Shown here in pieces: positions 44,295 to 53,744 of a stretch of 64,000 nucleotides of DNA. The position numbers were made by a program, and so were the translations under genes. Source of the DNA: Azonexus sp. (GTDB taxonomy: Bacteria > Pseudomonadota > Gammaproteobacteria > Burkholderiales > Rhodocyclaceae); contig JAUYSK010000018.1 of NCBI GenBank assembly GCA_030696345.1, forward strand, positions 1-64,000, in the 5' to 3' direction. Position 1 is the first letter of the stretch, and each line of letters begins with the position of its first letter. The notes beneath the pieces are model-generated. The model was given only the letters and a program-made list of their open reading frames with translations, was not told the origin of the DNA and ran no database searches.

Positions 44295-44678
44295 TCAGGC
44301 GGCGGCTTGGGTCGGAATCTTGTGGCCGCGACGCGTGATGCGGTTTTGTGAATCGACGTAGATCAGTTCCGGCTCGTACTTGGCCAGTTCGATTTCGTTA
44401 TAGACCGCAAACGTCGCGATGATCAGGATGTCGCCAGGCGCGGCGCGGCGGGCAGCCGAACCATTGACCGAAATAACGCCCGATCCGCGTTCGGCGCGAA
44501 TGGCGTAGGTGGTGAAACGCTCGCCGTTGTTTACGTTCCAGATGTCGATCTGTTCGTATTCCTTGATGTTGGCTGCATCGAGCAGATCTTCATCAATGGC
44601 GCAGGAACCCTCGTAATGCAGGTCGGCGTGGGTGGTCGTCACGCGGTGCAACTTGGATTTCAGCATCGTTCTCTGCAT
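44295..44678 (-). CDS. panD: Aspartate 1-decarboxylase precursor
   Basis: The canonical 127-residue form starts at ATG 44678 ([25 protein letters not shown]); an upstream ATG at 44690 adds four residues. The self-cleavage site Gly24-Ser25 in HYEGSCAID is intact and yields the pyruvoyl group. [34 protein letters not shown] is family-typical. It makes beta-alanine for pantothenate. It is 78 bp downstream of panC and followed by a terminator, so the three pan genes may be one unit. Confidence 0.96.
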   Translation of the reverse strand: MQRTMLKSKLHRVTTTHADLHYEGSCAIDEDLLDAANIKEYEQIDIWNVNNGERFTTYAIRAERGSGVISVNGSAARRAAPGDILIIATFAVYNEIELAKYEPELIYVDSQNRITRRGHKIPTQAAA

Positions 44679-44768
44679 GGTTTCACTCATCCAGAAGGTT
44701 AGGGGAAGCGCATTGTAACGGCTAATTCACGGCTGTCAACGCGTGTAATTATGGATAACGAGAGCGCG

Positions 44769-46416
<1,648 letters not shown>

Positions 46417-46656
46417 TCAAGTCCTGAATACAAAGTAGACGGCGCCTAGGATACACAGAGCCGCCCAGAGATAGTCAAGCTTCAGTGGCTGGTTCATGTA
46501 AAAAATGACGAAAGGCACGAAGACAATGAGGGTGATGACTTCCTGCAGAATCTTGAGCTGGCCAAGGTTCATCTCGGTAATGCCGATGCGGTTTGCCGGC
46601 ACCTGCAGCAGGTATTCGAACAGTGCGATACCCCAGGAAATCAGGGCGGCGATCCA
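46417..46656 (-). pseudogene. Truncated DUF486 (DMT-like) membrane protein
   Basis: The preserved reading WIAALISWGIALFEYLLQVPANRIGITEMNLGQLKILQEVITLIVFVPFVIFYMNQPLKLDYLWAALCILGAVYFVF matches the last ~80 residues of DUF486 proteins. The family usually has ~110 residues and begins with another helix; here the N-terminal ~30 residues and start are replaced at about 46656 by an IS3 fragment. An internal ATG at 46602 would give a 61-residue remnant. Its stop abuts the panB start. Confidence 0.8.
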
Positions 46657-47063
46657 CCGACAAGGTCTGGCGCCAGATGAACCGTGAAGGGCTTGAAGTG
46701 GCCCGCTGCACGGTAGAGCGACTGATGAAACGCTTGCGTTTGGCGGGGGGGCGGCGAGGCAAAGTGGTTCGGAGCACCATTCCTGACAAAGCCATTCCCT
46801 GTCCGCTGGACCGGGTCAATTGTCAGTTCAGAGCGGACCGTCCCAAACAGTTGTGGGTGTCGGATTTCACCTATGTCACCACTTGGCAAGGCTGGCTGTA
46901 CCTGGCGTTTGTCATCGACGTCTTCGCCCGGCGTATTGTCGGATGGCGGGTCAGCCGTTTGATGCGTACAGATTTTGTACTCAATGCCTTGGAGCAGGCG
47001 TTGTATGCCCGACAGCCTGAACTCTCGGACGCCCTGATACATGACAGCGACCGAGGATCGCAG
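46656..47063 (+). mobile_element. IS3-family transposase (OrfB) fragment, truncated at both ends
   Basis: The frame encodes TDKVWRQMNREGLEVARCTVERLMKRLRLAGGRRGK (HTH_21-like region). The integrase core follows with QLWVSDFTYVTTWQGWLYLAFVIDVFARRIVGWRVSR (first D) and LIHDSDRGSQ (second D), then IS homology stops. The third catalytic Glu, OrfA and inverted repeats are absent. It is a dead remnant wedged between two other damaged genes. Confidence 0.85.
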
Positions 47064-47536
47064 CCCGAATTCAAGCAGTTGCTGCACGAAGACTATCGCC
47101 GGCTGCTGATTCCGGTCGATTTCTCGCCGCTTTCGGTGCAGGCGATTTGTTTTGCACGAAAACTCGCCCCAGCTGCCGACATTCTTCTCTTGTACGCCTT
47201 CGAGGCGCCCTTTGAAGGCAAACTGGCACTTACCGGCGACAAGGATAGCGTGATGCAGTGCTATCGGGGAGCCGCTCGCGAAAATGCCATGCACCGTATG
47301 CGTCACCTTGCGCAAAAGGCTGGACTCGAGATCGGCGACTACACGTAGCTTGTAGTGCATGGAGACCCTTCGCAACAGATCGTGGAACACGAACAGGAAT
47401 ACGACAGCGATCTCATCGTGATGGGCAAACGGGTATGGGCATTACCGAGGCGTTGCTGCTTGGCAGCGTAACCACGCATGTCTTGGCCGAGTCGCAGGGA
47501 GATGTGCTGGTTATCTGCGGGTCGCGACAAGCGTGA
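47064..47536 (+). pseudogene. Universal stress protein, broken gene
   Basis: Homology begins in the transposase frame: YRRLLIPVDFSPLSVQAICFARKLAPAADILLLYAFEAPFEG, typical of a UspA domain start. It runs to an in-frame TAG at 47346, continues as LVVHGDPSQQIVEHEQEYDSDLIVMGK, then needs a one-base shift at about 47430 to give GMGITEALLLGSVTTHVLAESQGDVLVICGSRQA. The N-terminus is also missing, replaced by the IS fragment. Two independent lesions mean it is not functional. An intact two-domain Usp lies at 55.3 kb. Confidence 0.85.
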
Positions 47537-47625
47537 GCGATTGATGCAGTATTCGGTATCCTTTTCCTCATTGTCGCGGTGCTGCCAGGAGGTGTTCGGC
47601 CTGGCGATTAGGGAGAGATGCAAAC

Positions 47626-48336
47626 GTGAAGGTGGACAGCAAGGACTCGCTACTGACAGGGCGCGGCCGTAACATTGGGCGCATGATCCTGATCGGTTTC
47701 TTCACCGTCGCCCTGCTGTGGGTGACGTGGCTGGTATTCGATTTTCTGCTCGGCATTCTCGCCAATGCCGGTCGGCCTTTGCCGCGTGCGGCAGCAAGTG
47801 CCGTTGCGCCGGCCTCGGAAACGCTGTCTGCCTGGCTGCTTGATTCAGTTTTTCAGCAGTTGGTGGCGGTGTTGCTGACCTTGGCCATACTATATTGCAT
47901 CGGCTTGCTGTCCTCGGTCGTCTTGGGGCGCAAGCTGATCAAGGCGCTGAAATCCCTGCTCGCGCGTTTGCCATTGGTGCAGACGATCTATAGCGGCACC
48001 AGACGTTTTTTGCCTAAGGTGCGCAAGCCACCGGTTTCCGAGCAGCGCGTGGTGCTGATCAGTTTTCCGACACCGGAAATGAAGGCGGTAGGCTTCGTCA
48101 CCAAAATACTGCATGACAGCGATGCCGGGCGTGAACCTGTGGCAGTTTATGTGCCCATATTGCCCAACCCGACTTCCCGCTATATCGAGATCGTGCCGGC
48201 CGATGAATTGGTGCAGACCGAATGGAGCATCGAAGAGGCGATGAGCTTTGTGATGACCGGCGGAGTGAATTCGCCGGACAAGGTGCGTTATCAGGCACCT
48301 GAACAACAAGTCGGCACAGGGGAGGCGGCGCTATGA
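47626..48336 (+). CDS. DUF502 family membrane protein
   Basis: 236 residues from GTG 47626, preceded by AGGGAGAGATGCAAAC. Two membrane helices (about 20-44 and 78-104) precede the DUF502 signature LARLPLVQTIYSGTRRFLPKV and the C-terminal VAVYVPILPNPTSRYIEIVPADELVQTEWSIEEAMSFVMTGG. Function unknown. It overlaps the mrpE gene by 4 bp, so it appears to lead the antiporter operon. Confidence 0.9.
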   Translation: MKVDSKDSLLTGRGRNIGRMILIGFFTVALLWVTWLVFDFLLGILANAGRPLPRAAASAVAPASETLSAWLLDSVFQQLVAVLLTLAILYCIGLLSSVVLGRKLIKALKSLLARLPLVQTIYSGTRRFLPKVRKPPVSEQRVVLISFPTPEMKAVGFVTKILHDSDAGREPVAVYVPILPNPTSRYIEIVPADELVQTEWSIEEAMSFVMTGGVNSPDKVRYQAPEQQVGTGEAAL

Positions 48337-48803
48337 TCCGTCTCCCCTGGCTGCGCATCCTGCTGTTCGCCTGCCTTTGGTGGATTTTGGCCGAAGGCCG
48401 CGTTGACGGCTGGCTGCTTGGCTGTCTTGCCGTCATTGCTGCGACGTGGACGAGCATGGTGCTGCATCCGCCGGCGGCGCCTAGGTTGCACCTTGGCGCA
48501 CTGCCGGCTTTTCTTGTCTATTTCCTCATCAACTCTGTGCGTGGCGGCGGGCAAGTTGCGTTTATGGCACTGCGTGGGCGTCGGGCGCTGCAGCCAGTAT
48601 TCCTTGAATTGCCAGTGAATTTGCCGGTGGGCGCACCACAAGTGCTGCTGATCACCGTGCTCAGCCTGATGCCAGGTACGGTAGGCGTCGAACTGGCCGA
48701 TGACCGGCTGCGCCTGCACGTGCTTCATCAGGACCTGCCGGTCGTCGCCGAAGCGAAAGCGCTGGAGCGGCACATTGCCGCCCTGTTCGGAGTCGGCATA
48801 TGA
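48333..48803 (+). CDS. mrpE: Na+/H+ antiporter subunit E (MrpE/MnhE)
   Basis: 156 residues with two N-terminal helices and the MrpE pattern LPAFLVYFLINSVRGGGQVAFMALRGRRALQPVFLELPV...VLLITVLSLMPGTVGVELADDRLRLHVLHQDLP. MrpE is a membrane subunit needed for activity of the multi-subunit antiporter. It overlaps DUF502 upstream and mrpF downstream by 4 bp each. Confidence 0.9.
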   Translation: MIRLPWLRILLFACLWWILAEGRVDGWLLGCLAVIAATWTSMVLHPPAAPRLHLGALPAFLVYFLINSVRGGGQVAFMALRGRRALQPVFLELPVNLPVGAPQVLLITVLSLMPGTVGVELADDRLRLHVLHQDLPVVAEAKALERHIAALFGVGI

Positions 48804-49066
48804 ATGGTTTCGATCTCGCCATCGCCTTGTTCTTGCTCGGTAATCTGATCGTTGCCCTGCTCGTGGCGGCACGTGGGCCGACTTCGGCCGATCGCATGTT
48901 GATGGCGTTACTGTTCGGCTCTACCGGCACGGGTATCCTCGTTTTGCTGGCGCAGGCAATGCACATTCCGGCGCTCGTCGATGTCGCGTTGGTGCTGGCG
49001 CTCCTCGCAGCCATCGGCGGGGTAGCCTTCGCCAAGCGCGCCTGGCAGGGGGATGGACATGACTGA
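48800..49066 (+). CDS. mrpF: Na+/H+ antiporter subunit F (MrpF/MnhF)
   Basis: 88 residues, three helices, with the family signature ARGPTSADRMLMALLFGSTGTGILVLLAQ (RGPT-x-x-DR). Overlaps mrpE by 4 bp and mrpG by 14 bp. Confidence 0.9.
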   Translation: MNGFDLAIALFLLGNLIVALLVAARGPTSADRMLMALLFGSTGTGILVLLAQAMHIPALVDVALVLALLAAIGGVAFAKRAWQGDGHD

Positions 49067-49373
49067 ACTGATCATGCCCTGGATCAGCGGTGCCCTGCTG
49101 ATCGTCGGCGCCTTCTTCTATGCTGCCGGAACCTTGGGCTTGTTGCGTTTTCCCGATGTCTACAGTCGCCTGCATGCATTGGCCAAGGCCGATAACCTTG
49201 GCCTCGGTTTCGTCCTGCTCGGACTCGCCTTGCAGGCGGAGAGCGTTGCCGCCGGTCTGAAGCTCCTGCTCATCTGGCCGCTGGCCCTGGCAGCGAGCGC
49301 TGGCGTCAGTTACGCCATCGCGCGCCGCGCCGACCGTCTCGGCGTCAAACCCTGGCGCAAGGGTTCGCCATGA
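49053..49373 (+). CDS. mrpG: Na+/H+ antiporter subunit G (MrpG/MnhG)
   Basis: 106 residues with three helices and the MrpG motif GTLGLLRFPDVYSRLHALAKADNLGLGFVLLGLAL. ATG 49053 lies within the end of mrpF. It overlaps the following DUF4040 gene by 4 bp. Confidence 0.92.
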   Translation: MDMTELIMPWISGALLIVGAFFYAAGTLGLLRFPDVYSRLHALAKADNLGLGFVLLGLALQAESVAAGLKLLLIWPLALAASAGVSYAIARRADRLGVKPWRKGSP

Positions 49374-49612
49374 GCCTGGTATTCGATCTGCTGCTGGCGG
49401 CGGCACTGTTGTGGAGTGGTGGGCGCTGCCTGTCCGTTGATCGGCTTGATCGTGCCATCGTCTTGTTCATCGCTTTCGGCCTGCTCATGGCACTGGCCTG
49501 GGCGCGACTCGCCGCGCCGGACATCGGACTTGCCGAGGCCGCCATCGGCGCCGGGCTGACCGGGGCGCTCCTGCTCGATGCCTATGGCGTGGTGAAGCGG
49601 AGGAAAGCATGA
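49370..49612 (+). CDS. DUF4040 / MbhD-like antiporter subunit
   Basis: 80 residues and three helices. IVLFIAFGLLMALAWARLAAPDIGLAEAAIGAGLTGALLLDA is the DUF4040/MbhD motif, which in large MrpA proteins forms part of the C-terminal extension. Here it is a free-standing subunit, as in Mbh-type and group 2 Mrp operons. Its stop once overlapped the start of the next gene by ATGA, and a miniature element now sits exactly at that junction. Confidence 0.88.
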   Translation: MSLVFDLLLAAALLWSGGRCLSVDRLDRAIVLFIAFGLLMALAWARLAAPDIGLAEAAIGAGLTGALLLDAYGVVKRRKA

Positions 49613-49851
49613 ACCTAGATTCCTCAGTTGACCGCTTGCGATGTCCCGGAAAGTCTCATGAATACAAGCCCCGTGCTCTCGGATACACTCACCCAAGAGG
49701 TGAGTCTGCTACGGGCCTGCTAGCGCATCCGGGCGGGCGCCTGGCTTTGTCGCTCCTTCTTGCAGGCATGAGCCTGCCGCGTCGTCGCTTCGCGCCATGC
49801 ATCCCGCCCGAACGCACCAGCAGGCCCGTCCAACTGAGGAATCTAGGATGA
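49609..49851 (+). other. 80-codon open frame created through the miniature element
   Basis: The duplicated ATG at 49609 keeps the original ribosome binding site (GGAGGAAAGC) and opens a frame across the whole 234-bp element. Its TGA overlaps the restored ATG of the MrpB gene (ATGA at 49848). It resembles no known protein. Its likely relevance is that ribosomes can still travel from the DUF4040 gene to MrpB without a gap. Confidence 0.4.
49614..49847. mobile_element. 234-bp miniature inverted-repeat element with IS1380-like ends
   Basis: The terminal 17 bp are perfect inverted repeats: CCTAGATTCCTCAGTTG (49614-49630) and CAACTGAGGAATCTAGG (49831-49847). They are flanked by the direct repeat ATGAA (49609-49613 and 49848-49852), a 5-bp target duplication. 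The CCTAGATTC start and 5-bp duplication recall IS1380-family elements such as ISEcp1. There is no transposase gene. A 26-bp imperfect stem (49712-49737 with 49803-49828) and smaller hairpins (49687-49705; 49762-49777) fill the inside. It lies within the antiporter operon. Confidence 0.88.
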
Positions 49852-50516
49852 AGCGCTTCGTTGTCGGCTTGGGCGCCCTGGCTTTCGCCGCGCTGCTGAT
49901 TGGCGCGCTGCTGGAACCCCTCATGGCAAACACGCCCGGCGGCGTCGATCTGCGCGTCGCCGTTGCTGCCCACATGACGGCTAGCGGCGTCGACCATCCC
50001 GTCACTGCCGTGTTGCTCAACTTTCGCGGCTACGACACGCTGCTCGAAATTGCCGTGCTACTGCTGGCGCTGATCGTCATCCTCGCCATCGGCATTGATC
50101 CCGAATGTGACCGCCCTCGCGCTGCCAATCCGGTCCTCCAGGCCATGGCGCGGTTGGCGGCGCCCTTGATGGTCGTCGTCGCCGTTTATCTGCTCTGGGC
50201 TGGTGCATTTCGTCCGGGCGGGGCTTTCCAGGCCGGTGCGGTACTGGCCGCCGCCGCCGTACTGCTGCACCTGACCGGGCTTTTGCCGAGTTGGCAGCTT
50301 CCAGGGCTCAAGCTGCGCTGGGGGCTGACGGCGGGCTTTCTGATCTTTCTTGCTGTCGCGGCCGCCCTGATTCCGCAGGGTGCCTTGCTGCAGTACCCGC
50401 CGGCGCAGGCTGGCAAGTTGATCCTGCTGATCGAAGCGGGACTGACCGTCTCGCTCGGCCTGATTCTCGCCGGGCTGTTCCTCTTCCTCTCGCGCGATCC
50501 TGGAGACGACGCGTGA
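49848..50516 (+). CDS. mrpB: Na+/H+ antiporter MrpB/MnhB-like subunit
   Basis: 222 residues from ATG 49848; the longer ORF start at 49797 lies in the miniature element. An N-terminal MbhE-like part (MKRFVVGLGALAFAALLIGALLEPLM, HPVTAVLLNFRGYDTLLEIAVLLLALI) is followed by the MnhB domain (LWAGAFRPGGAFQAGAVLAAAAVLLHL). The RBS GAGGA is supplied by the element's right terminal repeat, 7 bp before the ATG. It overlaps mrpC by 4 bp. Confidence 0.9.
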   Translation: MKRFVVGLGALAFAALLIGALLEPLMANTPGGVDLRVAVAAHMTASGVDHPVTAVLLNFRGYDTLLEIAVLLLALIVILAIGIDPECDRPRAANPVLQAMARLAAPLMVVVAVYLLWAGAFRPGGAFQAGAVLAAAAVLLHLTGLLPSWQLPGLKLRWGLTAGFLIFLAVAAALIPQGALLQYPPAQAGKLILLIEAGLTVSLGLILAGLFLFLSRDPGDDA

Positions 50517-50812
50517 GCAGCGGCCTCCTGTTCGCCTGCGTCGGCGCAATCCTTTTCGCCATGGGCGTCGCCGGCGTGGTCCTGATCGCTCACTTGCTGC
50601 GGCGCATACTCGCCTTCAATGTCATGGGCAGCGGTGCTTTTCTCATTCTGGTGGGTCTCGCCCAGCGCTACGATTTCTCCGACCCTGTACCGCAGGCGAT
50701 GGTGCTGACCGGCATCGTCGTCGCTGTCGCCGCCACGGCCCTGGCGCTCGCACTGGTGCGACGGCTCCATGCGCTGACCGGCAAACTTGAACTGCCGACG
50801 GACGGAACATGA
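50513..50812 (+). CDS. mrpC: Na+/H+ antiporter subunit C (MrpC/MnhC, NuoK-like)
   Basis: 99 residues from GTG 50513 (MSSGLLFACVGAILF), overlapping the mrpB stop; the longer ORF start is out of frame in mrpB. Three helices with ILAFNVMGSGAFLILVGLAQR and DPVPQAMVLTGIVVAVAATALALAL, the NuoK/MrpC signature. It is homologous to complex I subunit NuoK. Confidence 0.92.
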   Translation: MSSGLLFACVGAILFAMGVAGVVLIAHLLRRILAFNVMGSGAFLILVGLAQRYDFSDPVPQAMVLTGIVVAVAATALALALVRRLHALTGKLELPTDGT

Positions 50813-52233
50813 TCTGGCTGATTCTCCTGCCGCTCCTCTGGGCCAGCCTGGCCTTTATTTCCGGCGAGGGGCGGGGCAAGTGGCTGGCCATTGGCGGATT
50901 GTCCGGGCAGACCTGGCTCGCTTTCGATCTGGCGCAAACAGTTGGTGCTGGCGGAGTGGCAGTTGAGCACCTCGTTGGTGGCTGGGGCGCACCGCTGGGC
51001 ATCGACCTCGCCGCCGACGGTCTATCCGCCGCCATGCTGGTGCTGACCCAGTGCGTCGCGCTGCCTCTGGCGGTTTATGCCGGTGCCTATTACAAGCGCG
51101 GTGAAGTGGCGGGTGCATATTTCTGGCCGCTCGCCGGATTCCTCATTGCCGGTCTCAATGCGCTGTTCCTCTCGGCCGATCTGTTCAACATCTACGTCAC
51201 GCTCGAACTGGTTGGTCTCGCTGCGGTTGGTCTGGTCGCCGCCGGCGGCGGGGCGCAGCAGGTGGCGGCAGCCTTGCGTTATCTGTTTGCCACGCTGCTC
51301 GGCTCCGGCCTCTATCTGCTCGGTGTGGCCTTGGTCTACGGGGGCTACGGCACGGTATCGATAAGCGTACTGACGCCGCTGGTGACGAGCGAAGCGCCAC
51401 GCCTCATGTGGATTGCCGGCGGGCTCATGCTGATCGGCCTGATGCTCAAGACCGCGCTGTGGCCCTTCCACTTCTGGCTACCACCAGCGCACGGCGGCGC
51501 ACCGGCGCCGGTTTCGGCACTGCTCTCCGCGCTGGTCGTCAAGGCGTCGTTCTATCTGGTCCTGCGGTTGTGGATCGGCCCGTTCGCGCCGCTCGTCGCA
51601 GCGGCCGAATGGCTGGCCTGGGGGCCGGCGGTACTCGGGACGCTGGCGATTCTTTGGGGGTCGTGGCAGGCGATTCGCGCCGAGCGACTCAAGATGCTCA
51701 TCGCCTATTCTACCGTGGCGCAACTGGGCTACCTGTTTCTCATTTTTCCGCTACTGACCGGGGCTGATGCTGTTCAGGCCGGGGTGATGCAGGCTTTCGC
51801 CCACGGTTTTGCCAAGGCGGGGTTGTTCGTCGCCGCCGGCGTATTCATCAAGGCGACCGGGCAGGATACGGTGGCTGGCCTGGCCGGTACTGTAGACCGC
51901 TTGCCCATTACGTTGTTCGCCTTCGGGCTTTCCGGCATGACGCTGATGGGCCTGCCGCCCTCATCCGGCTTCCTGGCCAAATGGCTGTTGATCGAGACGG
52001 CGCTCGACCGGGGCTATTGGTGGCTGGTCCTAGTGGTGCTGGCCGGCGGCTTGCTGGCGGCGGTCTATGTGTTCCGCGTGTTGCGCCAGGCGTTCTTGCA
52101 GGCACCGGCGAACACCTCTCTCGCGGCGGTGCCGCGTACCCTGGAATGGACGGCCTTCGTGCTGGCAGCAGTGAGCGTGCTGCTGGGGCTGCGCGGCGTC
52201 GAACTGATGCAATTGGTCGGGGTGATGAGATGA
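50809..52233 (+). CDS. mrpD: Na+/H+ antiporter subunit D (MrpD/MnhD)
   Basis: 474 residues, about 14 helices, proton-conducting transporter family (NuoL/M/N-like). LFNIYVTLELVGLAAVGLVA includes the conserved membrane Glu. LMLIGLMLKTALWPFHFWLPPAHGGAPAPVSALLSALVVKASFYLVLRL carries the membrane Lys residues and HGGAP-type motif. It is a core antiporter subunit. It overlaps mrpC and the following paralogue by 4 bp. Confidence 0.93.
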   Translation: MIWLILLPLLWASLAFISGEGRGKWLAIGGLSGQTWLAFDLAQTVGAGGVAVEHLVGGWGAPLGIDLAADGLSAAMLVLTQCVALPLAVYAGAYYKRGEVAGAYFWPLAGFLIAGLNALFLSADLFNIYVTLELVGLAAVGLVAAGGGAQQVAAALRYLFATLLGSGLYLLGVALVYGGYGTVSISVLTPLVTSEAPRLMWIAGGLMLIGLMLKTALWPFHFWLPPAHGGAPAPVSALLSALVVKASFYLVLRLWIGPFAPLVAAAEWLAWGPAVLGTLAILWGSWQAIRAERLKMLIAYSTVAQLGYLFLIFPLLTGADAVQAGVMQAFAHGFAKAGLFVAAGVFIKATGQDTVAGLAGTVDRLPITLFAFGLSGMTLMGLPPSSGFLAKWLLIETALDRGYWWLVLVVLAGGLLAAVYVFRVLRQAFLQAPANTSLAAVPRTLEWTAFVLAAVSVLLGLRGVELMQLVGVMR

Positions 52234-53744
52234 CAATGAATGAATGGCTGCCGCTGGCCGTGCTCGCCTCCTCTCTGCTGCCGGGGCTGGTCATCTTCAC
52301 TTTGCCCGAAGGCTGGACTGCCGTGCGTACGACGCTCAACCTGTTTGGCGCCGTCGCCAAACTCGTTCTGGTCGTGGTGCTCCTGGCTGGCGTATCGGCC
52401 GGAGAGGAATACGGCGTGCGCTTCGCTGTGCTGCCGGGGCTCGACCTCGCCTTCAAGGCTGACGCGCTGGGGCTGCTGTTCATCAGCCTTTCTGCGGTGC
52501 TATGGCTGTTCACGACCTTCTATGCGATTGGCTACCTCGAAGGCGCGCCGCATCGCAGCCGCTTCTTCGGCTTCTTCAGCCTGTGTGTGACGGCGACCAT
52601 GGGCATCGCCATGGCAGCCAACCTGTTCACCTTTTTCATCTTCTATGAACTGCTGACGCTGTCGACCTTCCCGCTCGTCGTTCATCGCGGCACCGACAAG
52701 GCCATGAAGGGCGGCACAACTTATCTCGTCTACACGCTGATCGGCGGTACGGCACTGCTGACCGGCATCGTCTGGCTACACCACCTGCTTGGCCATACCG
52801 AATTTGCCCACACCGGCATTGTCGCCGCGCTCGGGCCGGAATACGCCGGGCAGTTGAAGATGATTTTTTTGCTGCTGATTGCCGGGGTCGGCGTCAAGGC
52901 AGCGCTGGTGCCGCTGCATGGCTGGCTACCGCAGGCAATGGTCGCGCCTGCCCCGGTGTCGGCGCTGCTGCACGCCGTGGCCGTGGTCAAGGCCGGGGCC
53001 TTCGGCATCGTGCGCGTCGTCTATGAGGTCTATGGTGTCGAGTTCGCGCAATCGCTGAATCTGCTAACGCCGCTGGCCGTTTTTGCCGCCGTCACCATCA
53101 TCTGGGGCAGCTTCCGGGCGCTGTTCCAGGACGATCTGAAAAAACGGCTGGCCTATTCCACCGTCAGCCAGGTCTCGTACATCGTGCTGGGGGTGGCGTT
53201 GTTCGGCCCGCTCGGCACCATCGGCGGGCTTGTCCATCTGGTGCATCAGGGCATCATGAAGATCACGCTGTTTTTCTGTGCCGGCAACTACGCGGAAACT
53301 CTGGGCATTCACAAGGTCAGCGAGATGAATGGCGCCGGGCGACGTATGCCGCTGACCACGCTTGCTTTTTCGATTGGTGCCTTAGGCATGATGGGTGCGC
53401 CGCTCACGGCAGGGGCTGTCAGCAAGGCCTGGCTTTCCGATGGCGCGACAGCGGCCGGTATGGACTGGGCGATCTGGGTGCTGTGGATGTCCAGCCTGCT
53501 CAATGCCGCCTATTTCCTGCCCATTCTCTGGAGGGCGTGGTTCCGACCGATATCGGCGGCCTGGCCGGAAGAGCACATCCCGGCGCGCGGCTGGCGTGAG
53601 ACGGCTTGGCTGCTGTTGTTGCCTCCCTTGGTAACGGCGATAATGACGTTGGCCGCCGGTATGCTGGCCGAGGCGCCGGGCAGCCCCCTCGAATGGGCGA
53701 AGCTGATCGCCGAACGCGAATATCAGGAAGTGAAGTTGCCATGA
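52230..53744 (+). CDS. Second proton-conducting antiporter subunit (MrpD/MrpA-N-like)
   Basis: 504 residues from ATG 52230 (MTMNEWLPLAVLAS); the longer ORF start lies inside mrpD. It has about 14 helices with FFIFYELLTLSTFPLVVHRGTDKAMKGGTTYLVYTLIG (membrane Glu) and LLLIAGVGVKAALVPLHGWLPQAMVAPAPVSALLHAVAVVKAGAFG. It probably takes the place of the NuoL-like N-terminal half of MrpA, as in operons with two D-type proteins. It overlaps the downstream diguanylate cyclase gene by 4 bp. Confidence 0.9.
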   Translation: MTMNEWLPLAVLASSLLPGLVIFTLPEGWTAVRTTLNLFGAVAKLVLVVVLLAGVSAGEEYGVRFAVLPGLDLAFKADALGLLFISLSAVLWLFTTFYAIGYLEGAPHRSRFFGFFSLCVTATMGIAMAANLFTFFIFYELLTLSTFPLVVHRGTDKAMKGGTTYLVYTLIGGTALLTGIVWLHHLLGHTEFAHTGIVAALGPEYAGQLKMIFLLLIAGVGVKAALVPLHGWLPQAMVAPAPVSALLHAVAVVKAGAFGIVRVVYEVYGVEFAQSLNLLTPLAVFAAVTIIWGSFRALFQDDLKKRLAYSTVSQVSYIVLGVALFGPLGTIGGLVHLVHQGIMKITLFFCAGNYAETLGIHKVSEMNGAGRRMPLTTLAFSIGALGMMGAPLTAGAVSKAWLSDGATAAGMDWAIWVLWMSSLLNAAYFLPILWRAWFRPISAAWPEEHIPARGWRETAWLLLLPPLVTAIMTLAAGMLAEAPGSPLEWAKLIAEREYQEVKLP

